This document shows positions 49,675 to 58,086 of a DNA stretch of 64,000 nt, one piece after another. The stretch's first letter is position 1. Every line of letters starts with the position of its first letter. The stretch spans positions 186,001 through 250,000 of the forward strand of contig FMVL01000005.1 in the NCBI GenBank assembly GCA_900102235.1, in the 5' to 3' direction. The stretch is from Lachnospiraceae bacterium XBB2008 (GTDB lineage: Bacteria > Bacillota > Clostridia > Lachnospirales > Lachnospiraceae). Under the pieces are notes generated by a model. It did not search any database. It was not told where the DNA came from and saw nothing but the letters and a program-made list of their open reading frames with translations. A program made the position numbers and the translations under genes.

Positions 49675-52600
49675 TTACTGTACTGCCTTGTCACATATGG
49701 CTTTTATCTCTTCGCCGGTAAGAAACTTTCCTTTGGATTCGTAAACGGCATCAGCAAGTTCTACAAGAACATTCTTATTTTTTTCGATCAGATCGCAGGT
49801 ATGCTCTTTTTCCTGACGAAGTATAGCGTTGATTCCATCTAATATTTCTTTGCTTAGTGTGGTATCACCGATTGCTCTATCTATTAATCTGTCATTTCTT
49901 ATTACGGCAATGTTGTCGGTCATTCCCCATTTTGTGATTATCATGCGAGCAATATAAGTTGCTTTCTCAAGATCAGATGAAACACCTATGGTCGTTCCTT
50001 CTTCCTCGCCAAAGATTACTGTTTCGGCAATACCACCTGCCAGGCTTATATCAATATCATTGAGTTTTTCTCTTTTGGTTGGGATTTTGTTATCCTGCTT
50101 CTCTGCCGGAAGATAAAAGCCGGCATAGTGTCCCCTACCTGAGATTGTCAGAATTGCCGGCTCATTTCCGGTTATACAACTGAGAAGGGCGTGTCCGGCT
50201 TCATGTATTGCTACATGATAAGACGGATCCTCCGTTTTAGTGATTTCCCTTGTCTTAGTATCATCCATGCCTGAACGCCCTTCTTCATTGCTGTCTCCGA
50301 ACAGTTCCTCCTGGAGATAATTAAGAAACCTGTCTCTATACATAAGCACTTTTTCTTCAGAATCCTTTGAATCCCTTATGGCGTGCCTTATGCAATTCTG
50401 CAGATATGACTCTATAACCGCCAGAGACCTTCCTATAGTAAGATCGGCTGCAACTTCTATTACCTCATCTTCCAGCTTCTGGTTCATCTCATTGAGTCTT
50501 TTCTTTATATACTCTATCCGCGCTTCTTTTGAAGGCAGCTCAATAACCAGGCTCTTACCGAAGCGTCTTGCAACTGCTTCATCTATTTTTACGTCTATAC
50601 CAAAGTCTCTATCCTCATAGGCTGCATTGGTCGCAGCAATTACGAATATCAATCGCTTCTTATCAGCTGAAAAGCCGTCCATTTCCGTGAGCAGACGGTT
50701 GACCGCAAATTCCTTATAGGTCTGAATGCCCGTTCTTGTTGATCCAAGTGCGTCAAACTCATCGATAAAAATGATCGCTTTTCTTTTTCTTCGGGCAAGG
50801 TCAAAAACATACTCTACTCCCTCTGCCCCTTTTGTAGCAAGTTCCGAACCTGTAGTAGCGATGAACGCCATCTTGGTTTCACCGGCAAGAGCTTTCGCAA
50901 GCATGGTCTTACCGGTTCCCGGCAATCCGTGAAGAAGTAACCCGCGTGGAGCCGGACAATTCATGATCTCATATTTAGCCGGATTATTAACATATGCGAT
51001 AATATCCTGCAATTGGTGCTTAGCGCTATCTGCGCCGATGATATCATCAAACTTAACCTTAGGTCTTTCTGATTCGGAAACAAGCGTTTGTAGGTCTTTT
51101 CGTCGGGTTCCGGCATCTTCGACTTCTGCTTCGATATATCGCAGATTCGTCAGGCTTACTCTGACTGTCTTTTCAGCCGTCTCTTCTGCTTTATTTTCCA
51201 TCTTTATATCCGTATCAAATCCGAGAACATACCCTTCATCCGCCAGTAATCTCAGACTCCGCTTTATATATGCATCACACACTGTTCTCTTCCAGCTTTC
51301 ACCACTTTCATTTTCAGACAGAAAACAGCTGACTCCCCTATTAATCAGCGACTCTTTATCCAACTCGGTTAATTCAATCCCTTTGCCTTCAACAACACAC
51401 ACTATCTGGTTGCCCGGAGTATCCGACAATTCATCTATGACTTTAACGCCTTCAGCGGAGCTATTATATAAATACGTATTCCCGCCTGTAGACAAATCAA
51501 TGATATACATATCATAAGGATCTCTGGATTCATCTACCTTCTGTCTGAACTCTTCAAAGGAGCAAACCCGCTCTTTTTTCAACCATGTGGGATTAATATC
51601 CTGATCCTTGTGATCTGTAACATACAGTGCACGAACCACATTGGATTCTGTAAGCTCCTCGTCATTAACCGGCAGGAATAGATCTTTGATGGATTTATCT
51701 TTTACATTATCAACATCCACAGAAATCTTTATCTTAAGGCCTTTAGCTCCTGCTTTTGTTAAATGTACCTCCGTTTCTTTGGCTTCGCCGCCAAATGGCT
51801 TATACGGTTTTATAGCATCCCTAACGATACCACCGAGGAACTTACGACTTCCGCTCGAAATAATTCTGGCATCTAACTTACTCTGACTGAACATATATGC
51901 AGTTGATAGATTTTCGTCGCTAAGGTCAATATCAAATCCTTCTTCACTGTTCAGGCAACTCTGCTTAATAGCGTTAAAACCGCTCTCAGCGATGTTTTTA
52001 AGTGCAATCTTGTCAAGATGATTAAATACGATAATATTGTTCGATGCAAACCTTGACACCAGTTCAGGTGGAAACTCTGTCCCTCGAAGTGCTTTTATGA
52101 CCGCGCTGTCTGATATCGTGGATAGATCCATATCTTCATTGTCTTCATAAAGATCTTTTCCGGCGTTTGTCGTAAAGATAAGTATTGTTTCGGAAAATGA
52201 AACAGCCTTTCCCGTAAACTTATCGGTAAGCCTTGCTCCTTCCAGAACACTTAAAAAAATCCTATGAACCTCTTTGCTTGCTTTTTCAATCTCGTCAAAC
52301 AAAATCACTGCATAAGGATTCTTCTCCACATACTCCGTGAGAACTCCTGGCTGTGAGTTTATATATGTGCTTTCAAAACCGATAAGTCCTTCCGCCGATT
52401 GCCGATTTCCGGTATATTCACTCATATCAAACCTTTTAAATGGTCTTCCCGAGAGCGCTGCAAAGTTCTCAGCAAGCATGGTCTTTCCGACCCCGGGAGG
52501 TCCCACAAAGAGATAAACAGCCTTTGGCCTGTTCGGATTATTGTTAAACAAAAGAGCGTCCTCATATGCATCTATAAATTTACGTACAGCACGATCCTGT

Positions 52601-54000
52601 CCTGTTATTTTTTCGAATACCTTACCATTTTCATCGGTAAACCCCCTTGTCAGTGATTTGTGATTTTCCTCTCCCATTCCTATTGGATCTGTGAAAATAA
52701 CCTTTTTTCCCTTTTTTTCTTCCAACGGGGAAAAGTTCGGAGCAGGATAATGAATGACCTGTTCCAGCGGTCGGTATAGTTTTCCCGTAAAAACCCCATT
52801 TTCCTTACTATTTTTCGCAAACAGTTTCATCACCATTAAAGCTTCTATCCAGAATCTGGCATCGGGTAGACCGGTCATATTCTCTTCCGGGAGAGGAACA
52901 TGTGAATCCTTTACTAACCGCAGTTCCGCACTAATTGAACTCCAAGTACTCTTCCATTCATCTGCTTCTAATACCCTGTACATGGATCGTGCTTTCCAGG
53001 CATTATCTTTATCAACAAATTGTATTGCTGTAGTTTTCTCAATATCAGACAGTAGTTTCCTTGATAGAAGAATTTCATCTCCGGAATCTTCATTAAGTTC
53101 CTTTCTGTAATTCGGGTATACCTTTAATACAGCGCGATGATTAATCCCATTTTGTTTAGCAAACATCCTTATATTTTCACACGCTGTTAATATTCTCTTA
53201 TTTATTTCGGAATCCTTCTGATTATGATCTCCCACTATATTGATAAGCTCATCAAGTGACATTTTTTCTGTGATATAAGCGATGGCATACAGTGCATGGT
53301 AAATCCCCAGATGCGACTCATCTCCATCCGCAAATTCTTTCGCTATCTCCTTGTATAGCGTATAGATATTTACTGTTTCATCTACTTCTTCCCATGCTCC
53401 TTCTTCTACATCTTCCAATGCTACGACTTCCCCTACATACTCCTTAAAAACAATCTCCAGCACAATGGCAAGCTCTTCATAAAAGGTTCTAAACGACTCA
53501 TCATATTCGTGCGAAGAATCCTTGATTCTACATATATAATCATCTTTGAGCTTAAACCACAGTTTATATAAAAAAGTGCGGTTCGAAAAATGACTTAAAT
53601 CAACAAACAAATCCCCTTTCAGTCTGAACGCGTACAATGCTGACCCCACATCGAGTTGGTCTATAAGTTCAATTACCGATTTAAGATCTTCACTTTTTTC
53701 ATATTCATCGATTAGTTTATCCCACTCATCAGTTTCAAAATAATAATCAAAAGGATTATCAACTATCCAATTTGCGGCTTTTGAGGTGTTATTCTTATCA
53801 GTTATATAATTCTGTACAGCAGCCTCCAAAACAACCTTTAATTTGTCCTCGTCTATAGTTAATGGGGATTTATCCGGCTTAAAGAGCTCATTAATATTGT
53901 TTACTAAAGTCTCCGCTTCCTGTATGGATAAAGATTTTTGATTTCTTGACCATTCTCCGGAAAAATCCGATATTGCTTTAAATAAAGATGCGTTTTTCAT
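49675..54000 (-). CDS. Soluble Clp-type AAA / FtsH-type AAA-M41 protease fusion
   Basis: 1441 residues. Residues 1-430: helical, unassigned. 460-740: Clp/Hsp100-type AAA with Walker A GPPGVGKT (500-507), VILFDE (565-570), TTNAG and arginine finger ELVSRF (R650). 788-915: receiver-like linker (RALYVTDH, DMYIIDLS, QIVCVVEG). 975-1170: FtsH-type AAA with GLPGTGKT (1025-1032), IIFIDEFDALG and AVARRFG. 1250-1441: M41 peptidase with HEAGH (1266-1270) and third zinc ligand D1343 in GVSSDLEKATYIAR. No membrane segment or signal, unlike FtsH. Likely an ATP-driven cytosolic unfoldase-protease. Upstream in the same direction lie four unknown genes, but terminators separate them from this gene. Confidence 0.88.
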   Translation of the reverse strand: MKNASLFKAISDFSGEWSRNQKSLSIQEAETLVNNINELFKPDKSPLTIDEDKLKVVLEAAVQNYITDKNNTSKAANWIVDNPFDYYFETDEWDKLIDEYEKSEDLKSVIELIDQLDVGSALYAFRLKGDLFVDLSHFSNRTFLYKLWFKLKDDYICRIKDSSHEYDESFRTFYEELAIVLEIVFKEYVGEVVALEDVEEGAWEEVDETVNIYTLYKEIAKEFADGDESHLGIYHALYAIAYITEKMSLDELINIVGDHNQKDSEINKRILTACENIRMFAKQNGINHRAVLKVYPNYRKELNEDSGDEILLSRKLLSDIEKTTAIQFVDKDNAWKARSMYRVLEADEWKSTWSSISAELRLVKDSHVPLPEENMTGLPDARFWIEALMVMKLFAKNSKENGVFTGKLYRPLEQVIHYPAPNFSPLEEKKGKKVIFTDPIGMGEENHKSLTRGFTDENGKVFEKITGQDRAVRKFIDAYEDALLFNNNPNRPKAVYLFVGPPGVGKTMLAENFAALSGRPFKRFDMSEYTGNRQSAEGLIGFESTYINSQPGVLTEYVEKNPYAVILFDEIEKASKEVHRIFLSVLEGARLTDKFTGKAVSFSETILIFTTNAGKDLYEDNEDMDLSTISDSAVIKALRGTEFPPELVSRFASNNIIVFNHLDKIALKNIAESGFNAIKQSCLNSEEGFDIDLSDENLSTAYMFSQSKLDARIISSGSRKFLGGIVRDAIKPYKPFGGEAKETEVHLTKAGAKGLKIKISVDVDNVKDKSIKDLFLPVNDEELTESNVVRALYVTDHKDQDINPTWLKKERVCSFEEFRQKVDESRDPYDMYIIDLSTGGNTYLYNSSAEGVKVIDELSDTPGNQIVCVVEGKGIELTELDKESLINRGVSCFLSENESGESWKRTVCDAYIKRSLRLLADEGYVLGFDTDIKMENKAEETAEKTVRVSLTNLRYIEAEVEDAGTRRKDLQTLVSESERPKVKFDDIIGADSAKHQLQDIIAYVNNPAKYEIMNCPAPRGLLLHGLPGTGKTMLAKALAGETKMAFIATTGSELATKGAEGVEYVFDLARRKRKAIIFIDEFDALGSTRTGIQTYKEFAVNRLLTEMDGFSADKKRLIFVIAATNAAYEDRDFGIDVKIDEAVARRFGKSLVIELPSKEARIEYIKKRLNEMNQKLEDEVIEVAADLTIGRSLAVIESYLQNCIRHAIRDSKDSEEKVLMYRDRFLNYLQEELFGDSNEEGRSGMDDTKTREITKTEDPSYHVAIHEAGHALLSCITGNEPAILTISGRGHYAGFYLPAEKQDNKIPTKREKLNDIDISLAGGIAETVIFGEEEGTTIGVSSDLEKATYIARMIITKWGMTDNIAVIRNDRLIDRAIGDTTLSKEILDGINAILRQEKEHTCDLIEKNKNVLVELADAVYESKGKFLTGEEIKAICDKAVQ

Positions 54001-54090
54001 AATAGAGTCCCTCCTATCTGTGTTGAGAAATACGGGTTTATGTTATGCGTGCAAAAAATCCCCTGCACAGGACAAATATATCAAAACATT

Positions 54091-54117
54091 AAAAAACACC
54101 CCGCAAATTTTGCGGGG
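54091..54117 (-). terminator. Hairpin terminator upstream of the AAA-protease gene
   Basis: CCCCGCAAATTTTGCGGGG (54099-54117); on the minus strand the stem is followed by GTG and then six T (54091-54096). It would end leftward transcripts about 90 bases before the AAA-protease start, so that gene should have its own promoter in 54001-54090. The same core recurs at 54584 and, in weaker form, at 57949. Confidence 0.7.
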
Positions 54118-54192
54118 CGTCCCGAGGCAGCCGGCACATGAGTTTTTTCTCTGCTTTGTCATAGTAGCTGAAAAAAGAACGGTTATATGGTT

Positions 54193-54264
54193 CTAGTGCA
54201 GGTCTTCTCCTACCAGATCTTCGAGTACGTTTATAACTTCGTCGGAGATTTCGTAAGAATACAT
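54193..54264 (-). CDS. 23-codon ORF matching a neighbour's C-terminus
   Basis: Minus-strand reading starting ATG at 54264 and ending TAG at 54193-54195. A perfect GGAGGAT ribosome binding site (54271-54277) is six bases ahead. The peptide (MYSYEISDEV then INVLEDLVGEDLH) matches the last 23 residues of the 336-residue protein encoded at 55974-56984 at 17 of 23 positions by eye. Either a remnant of a duplicated gene or a real micro-protein; the good binding site argues against dismissing it. Confidence 0.45.
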   Translation of the reverse strand: MYSYEISDEVINVLEDLVGEDLH

Positions 54265-54572
54265 CTCATTATCCTCCGTTTTTTGCATATAAGGCTTCAA
54301 AGATCGAAGGAGAAATCAAAGAACATAGAATCTGGTGCATTTTTTCATAGTATTGATAAGAGCTCTATCGGAAAGAGCAACATACTGATCTTTATATTAT
54401 AGGTTTATTAGAGTTATGTTCAAGTACGTTGACCTTACTTTTTTAGGTGCGTATACCGGAAACATCCCGACGGACGTTCCCGGTATTGCAACTATGAAGG
54501 AGGTCATCAAGAGGTCTTGTTGTTTACTGTTATAAAAGGGTTGGCCCCTTGCACGATACCACTATACCAAAA
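54265..54572. other. Intergenic stretch, possible gene remnants
   Basis: About 300 bases without a convincing gene. The part 54278-54380 on the minus strand has weak, out-of-frame resemblance to the 3' portion of the 55974-56984 gene (for example a stretch reading LSDRALINTMK against CSDLKDAIKTIN), consistent with a decayed duplicate. A plus-strand reading of 39 codons at 54416-54535 has no binding site or recognisable product. A short inverted repeat GCTCT-ATCGGAA-AGAGC is near 54362. Confidence 0.35.
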
Positions 54573-54615
54573 ACAAAATAGCCTCCCCGCAAATTTTGCG
54601 GGGAGGCTATTTTGT
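54573..54615. terminator. Bidirectional terminator after the unknown-gene operon
   Basis: ACAAAATAGCCTCCCCGC pairs perfectly over 18 bp with GCGGGGAGGCTATTTTGT, loop AAATTTT. The flanking A/T tracts make it a terminator in either direction; it lies 27 bases beyond the stop of the 223-residue gene. Its loop region shares the CCCCGCAAATTTTGCGGGG core with the hairpin at 54099-54117. Confidence 0.85.
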
Positions 54616-54642
54616 CCTACCTGTTAATGTAATATAGTATTC

Positions 54643-55314
54643 TCAACCATAAGGGTCAATATTGCCTTCCATTACATCATGAATCAGAGCAACACCTTGC
54701 TTTTCCATTTCCCAATACGCATCCTCTGATCCGATAAATTTTGCATTATCATCGAAAAAAGTAATTATTTCCTTCAAATAATCAGGTAGATCTTCAGATA
54801 TATCCCGGATTCTGGCATATTCATCCAATGCTCCCTTTATATCCAATACTTTATCCTCATATAAATACCCATACTTCAGTTCTTCCTCACCATCCAGGTT
54901 GCTTGTATAACTGATATGCAGAAATCCGTACATGCCCTCACAAGAAAAAAGGTCATACTGCAGTTTCTCATCAGAGTCATATCCACCCAACTGATCCCAT
55001 CGATTCATTACGTGTTTCACATTATCATATCCCGGCTTGATTACACCGGAATCCCAAAAAACATCAAAGGCGGTATCAAATTCCGCCCAGTTGGATCCTT
55101 CTAAATCACGTTTACTCAAACCGAAGAAAAGGGTTTTATAATTCTTTGCTTCCAAAAAGTATTTTACCCCGTTATAAGCATGTAATAAAATGCCTTCCAT
55201 ACCGGGATAATCATATGCTTTTGAAATAAGCCCCTTTACGCGCCGTTTTTTTCCTACATGTTTTATGATCTGCTCACAGTCATACCGAAATGACACCAAT
55301 CCCCAATCGCTCAT
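54643..55314 (-). CDS. Hypothetical protein, unknown-gene operon member 4
   Basis: 223 residues, acidic, no signal or membrane segment; family not recognised. The N-terminal part (about 1-65) is rich in aromatic residues and glycine (YDYPGMEGILLHAYNGVKYF); a later segment HISYTSNLDGEEELKYGYLYEDK looks beta-rich. Last gene of the leftward operon; it starts three bases after the preceding stop and ends just before a strong terminator. AT-rich relative to the two genes at the start of the operon. Confidence 0.75.
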   Translation of the reverse strand: MSDWGLVSFRYDCEQIIKHVGKKRRVKGLISKAYDYPGMEGILLHAYNGVKYFLEAKNYKTLFFGLSKRDLEGSNWAEFDTAFDVFWDSGVIKPGYDNVKHVMNRWDQLGGYDSDEKLQYDLFSCEGMYGFLHISYTSNLDGEEELKYGYLYEDKVLDIKGALDEYARIRDISEDLPDYLKEIITFFDDNAKFIGSEDAYWEMEKQGVALIHDVMEGNIDPYG

Positions 55315-55317
55315 ATT

Positions 55318-55920
55318 TCACCCTCCAATTTTATTATGTTTTAAACACCATTCTGATGCATAATAATCGACGATCCACTTAGGATAATTGGTCAAAATGC
55401 TGTTAATGTAGATGTTAAAAGGGTCACTGGTCCAAAAATGATAGATCATCACACCTATATGATTCAGTATATCCTGAACAAACTCGAATTGGACACTGCT
55501 TACGTCTTTTATCAATAAATTCTGATATTTAAATAAATCCACATATGCTTTAAATCCTTCGCTTGCTATTTCGAAGAACATATCCCATAAAGGTTCATCA
55601 TATCTTTCAAAGCTGATATCAATAAGCTGTTCAGTCGGATCCTCTTTGTATTGTAGATCCTTGCAACTGTCCGGCACATGTGGCTTATCGTCTGTAATTG
55701 TATTTACAACATTAGTTATAAACACATCATCCAAAAGCAATGAGGGCACCAGATAAGGCGACCAATAGGCCCAGGCTTTAAAAACAAGTTCCTTTCGTTT
55801 TCCGGAGCAATCAATCAACCTATCAAAACTTGCAGATACAGCATTTCTGTCAAGTTCAAAAATTTTTCCCCACTTCTTCATAACGTAATCTGTGAAAACT
55901 TCTCTAAGTTGTGTATCCAT
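55318..55920 (-). CDS. Hypothetical protein, unknown-gene operon member 3
   Basis: 200 residues, not recognised. Mostly helical and aromatic-rich (ELVFKAWAYWSPYLVPSLLL, DEPLWDMFFEIASEGFKAY), cytoplasmic. Upstream in-frame ATG codons at 55926 and 55947 exist, but the AGAGG site is correctly spaced (seven bases) only for the ATG at 55920, giving MDTQLREVF. It lies 53 bases after the 336-residue gene and three bases before the 223-residue gene. Confidence 0.75.
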   Translation of the reverse strand: MDTQLREVFTDYVMKKWGKIFELDRNAVSASFDRLIDCSGKRKELVFKAWAYWSPYLVPSLLLDDVFITNVVNTITDDKPHVPDSCKDLQYKEDPTEQLIDISFERYDEPLWDMFFEIASEGFKAYVDLFKYQNLLIKDVSSVQFEFVQDILNHIGVMIYHFWTSDPFNIYINSILTNYPKWIVDYYASEWCLKHNKIGG

Positions 55921-55973
55921 ACTCATTCCTCTTTTTATTATCACCATTACAGACTTGCATTATTCCTTTGTTT

Positions 55974-56984
55974 TCAGTGCAGTTTTTCTCCTACCAGATC
56001 TTCGAGTACATCTATAACATCGCCGGGGATATCATAAGAAAACATTTCGGTGGCATACGAGTCAAAGTTGATAGCATTTATTGTTTTGATCGCATCTTTC
56101 AAATCGGAACAAGGAAACAGGGAGGTGCTGGCATAGAAGTATGACCCCAGGTCATCGGCCTCTATATCAGCATAATCAAATCTGCTTACGCCCCAAATGC
56201 AATGCTTGTTTTTCATACTCGGATCATACGGGAGCTTCAGCTTCTCAAGATGATTTTTGCCGACCAGATATATGCCGCTGCCGGTCCGGGAATCAAACCC
56301 TATAGGGAAAAAGAGGTTACATGTTTTTTCCTTTTTGCATATCGTTTCATAGACGGCGCTGCATTTTTCAAGATAATCATTATCGGTCATCCAGGAATTA
56401 TGAGATTCGTTTTTGGTCAGATCGGCTAACAATCCCATGGCGAAAGCCACCGGATCGCTATAGAGGTCATCTCCGTTATCATCGTCAGCGTCATTGCAGC
56501 GGACGGGACGTAAATAATCATTTACAAGCTCTTTCCTCAGCTGTTCCAGATACTGATCCAGCAGATCGTTATCCGAGAAAAAAACATTGGGATCGCTATT
56601 CTCTGAGATCAATTTTTCGAGATTCTTCAGGACAGTGCCTTTTTTCCGGCCATTTTGGCTGAGGATGTCGGATATACATCTCAAAGCGGATTCACCGGAT
56701 ATAATACCGCTTTCATGGGCGATACAGATTGCCTTTATGAGTTCGTACTGTTTAAGCCTCCCCCATTTGTTCAAAGCTTCTTTATCCTTATTTATATATA
56801 GTCCGATTCTCTCTTCGTTTATTTCAGGAGCGAGCTTTTCGGATTTTTTGTTTGATAGCCCTATCAGGTATCTGTAGGCAAAAGCAGTTTGATGGGTGCC
56901 GTTTTTCTGTTTATCGTCCCATTCTTCGCGGGCCAGGCGATACATATCTTTCTTGGATCTGATAGGATTGGTATCTGAATTCAT
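55974..56984 (-). CDS. Hypothetical protein, unknown-gene operon member 2
   Basis: 336 residues, not recognised. Basic, helical N-terminal half (DMYRLAREEWDDKQKNG, NEERIGLYINKDKEALNKWG), an Asp-rich segment NDADDDNGDDLYSDP near the middle, and a C-terminal domain that seems mixed alpha/beta (FFPIGFDSRTGSGIYLVGK, HCIWGVSRFDYADIE). Its last 23 residues recur in a small ORF at 54193-54264, so part of this locus has been duplicated. Starts 15 bases after the 293-residue gene. Confidence 0.75.
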   Translation of the reverse strand: MNSDTNPIRSKKDMYRLAREEWDDKQKNGTHQTAFAYRYLIGLSNKKSEKLAPEINEERIGLYINKDKEALNKWGRLKQYELIKAICIAHESGIISGESALRCISDILSQNGRKKGTVLKNLEKLISENSDPNVFFSDNDLLDQYLEQLRKELVNDYLRPVRCNDADDDNGDDLYSDPVAFAMGLLADLTKNESHNSWMTDNDYLEKCSAVYETICKKEKTCNLFFPIGFDSRTGSGIYLVGKNHLEKLKLPYDPSMKNKHCIWGVSRFDYADIEADDLGSYFYASTSLFPCSDLKDAIKTINAINFDSYATEMFSYDIPGDVIDVLEDLVGEKLH

Positions 56985-56999
56985 GATTCACGCCTTTCA

Positions 57000-57881
57000 T
57001 TATCCAAGGTTCTTACGGAGTACATTTCTCATTCTGCTTCTGGAGGCCTGGAAATCAATCTTTCTGTTCGTTTGTTTCAAGACATCCAGCAATTGATCGA
57101 ATATTTCATCATCGAACGAATACGGACTAAGCCCGGATTCATACAGGTACCGGTCACATATAAGCTCGATATCATTTCCGGCTTCGGTAAGATCGACGGA
57201 CTGTTCCGGCTTTCGCATAAGCTGATACGCTTCAACGAATCGATCGGTTTCGGCAAACATTTCCTTCCACTGATCAACGGAAGCATTGGAGGATTGAACC
57301 TTCTCTTCATACGCTTCCATTGCAGCGCGGTCCAGATCTTCATCCCACGCATCAGATGTAGATTTTATGACTTCTTCCTCAATCTCTTCTTCGGTCAGAT
57401 CGACAGGCTCGGATTTCTTTTTTTTCTCACTGTCGGAAAAGTCTTTTCCTGTTAATGCGAAATAAGCTCGATGCAGACTGAACAGTACGCCCGACTCGGC
57501 TTCTTCGGATTCTGCGCATGAGCATTCTTTTGCACCGTCTATGATGAAACGGAAGCTTTTCTCGATAAAGAAATGTGTGGGATCGAAGATGCTCTCCGAA
57601 ACCACCGGCCCCGTAATAGCGCAATACAGATAGGCCCTGAGCCACTGTTTGTAATCGTCTTTCAGCGGGCTTTCTCCGGATGCCTTTTTTTGCTCATCCA
57701 GTGACAGGATCAGTTTATTGATCAAACCGTCTATCCGCTCGTCATCATATTTTCCCGCGTCGTTTATTATCAGATCATTTACCTTTACGTAATGTCCGCT
57801 CATCTCGTTTCGGATCTTTTCAAATTCGCCTTCCAAAGCCTTTTTGCGGTTTTCAAGTACTTCCGATTTATTAGTGTGCAT
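57000..57881 (-). CDS. Hypothetical protein, unknown-gene operon member 1
   Basis: 293 residues, not recognised. Coiled-coil N-terminus (EVLENRKKALEGEFEKIRNEM), a helical core with a Cys pair and acidic run (AKECSCAESEEAESG), a Lys/Glu-rich linker (about 150-175) and a helical C-terminal part. No signal or membrane segment. First gene of the leftward operon, with a clear GGGAGGCG site ahead of the ATG at 57881 and a palindrome further upstream. Confidence 0.75.
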   Translation of the reverse strand: MHTNKSEVLENRKKALEGEFEKIRNEMSGHYVKVNDLIINDAGKYDDERIDGLINKLILSLDEQKKASGESPLKDDYKQWLRAYLYCAITGPVVSESIFDPTHFFIEKSFRFIIDGAKECSCAESEEAESGVLFSLHRAYFALTGKDFSDSEKKKKSEPVDLTEEEIEEEVIKSTSDAWDEDLDRAAMEAYEEKVQSSNASVDQWKEMFAETDRFVEAYQLMRKPEQSVDLTEAGNDIELICDRYLYESGLSPYSFDDEIFDQLLDVLKQTNRKIDFQASRSRMRNVLRKNLG

Positions 57882-57948
57882 AGTTACGATCGCCTCCCGT
57901 CCGATTAGAAATCACTTTACAATAAATATACACCTTTTTCTATGTATG

Positions 57949-57965
57949 TCCGCAAATTCTGCGGA
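57949..57965. promoter_or_regulatory. Palindrome upstream of the unknown-gene operon
   Basis: TCCGCA-AATTC-TGCGGA, a 6-bp inverted repeat about 70-85 bases ahead of the ATG at 57881. On the minus strand a TTGCGG inside it could serve as a -35 with a TATATT 18 bases further on, so it is placed to act as an operator. It resembles the core of the two CCCCGCAAATTTTGCGGGG hairpins in this locus. Confidence 0.4.
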
Positions 57966-58015
57966 ACAACATAAATAGTTACTATCTCGTATATTTTTCC
58001 CGGCTTATAGACCTT

Positions 58016-58049
58016 TGGGGGTAGTTGTACCCCCATCTGTTTGTATAAT
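58016..58049 (+). promoter_or_regulatory. Promoter with palindromic operator before lipoprotein gene
   Basis: A perfect 8-bp inverted repeat TGGGGGTA-GTTG-TACCCCCA (58016-58035) covers the -35 position of a promoter whose -10 is TATAAT (58044-58049), 37 bases before the lipoprotein ATG. The placement suggests repressor or activator binding over the -35 region. Confidence 0.5.
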
Positions 58050-58086
58050 ATTAGAATAAGACATTCTTATATAGGAGAATCGGAGA

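Noticed and set aside
54416-54535. Plus-strand 39-codon ORF between the two CCCCGC hairpins
   Set aside because: No binding site at the proper distance, no recognisable product, and surrounded by likely gene remnants.
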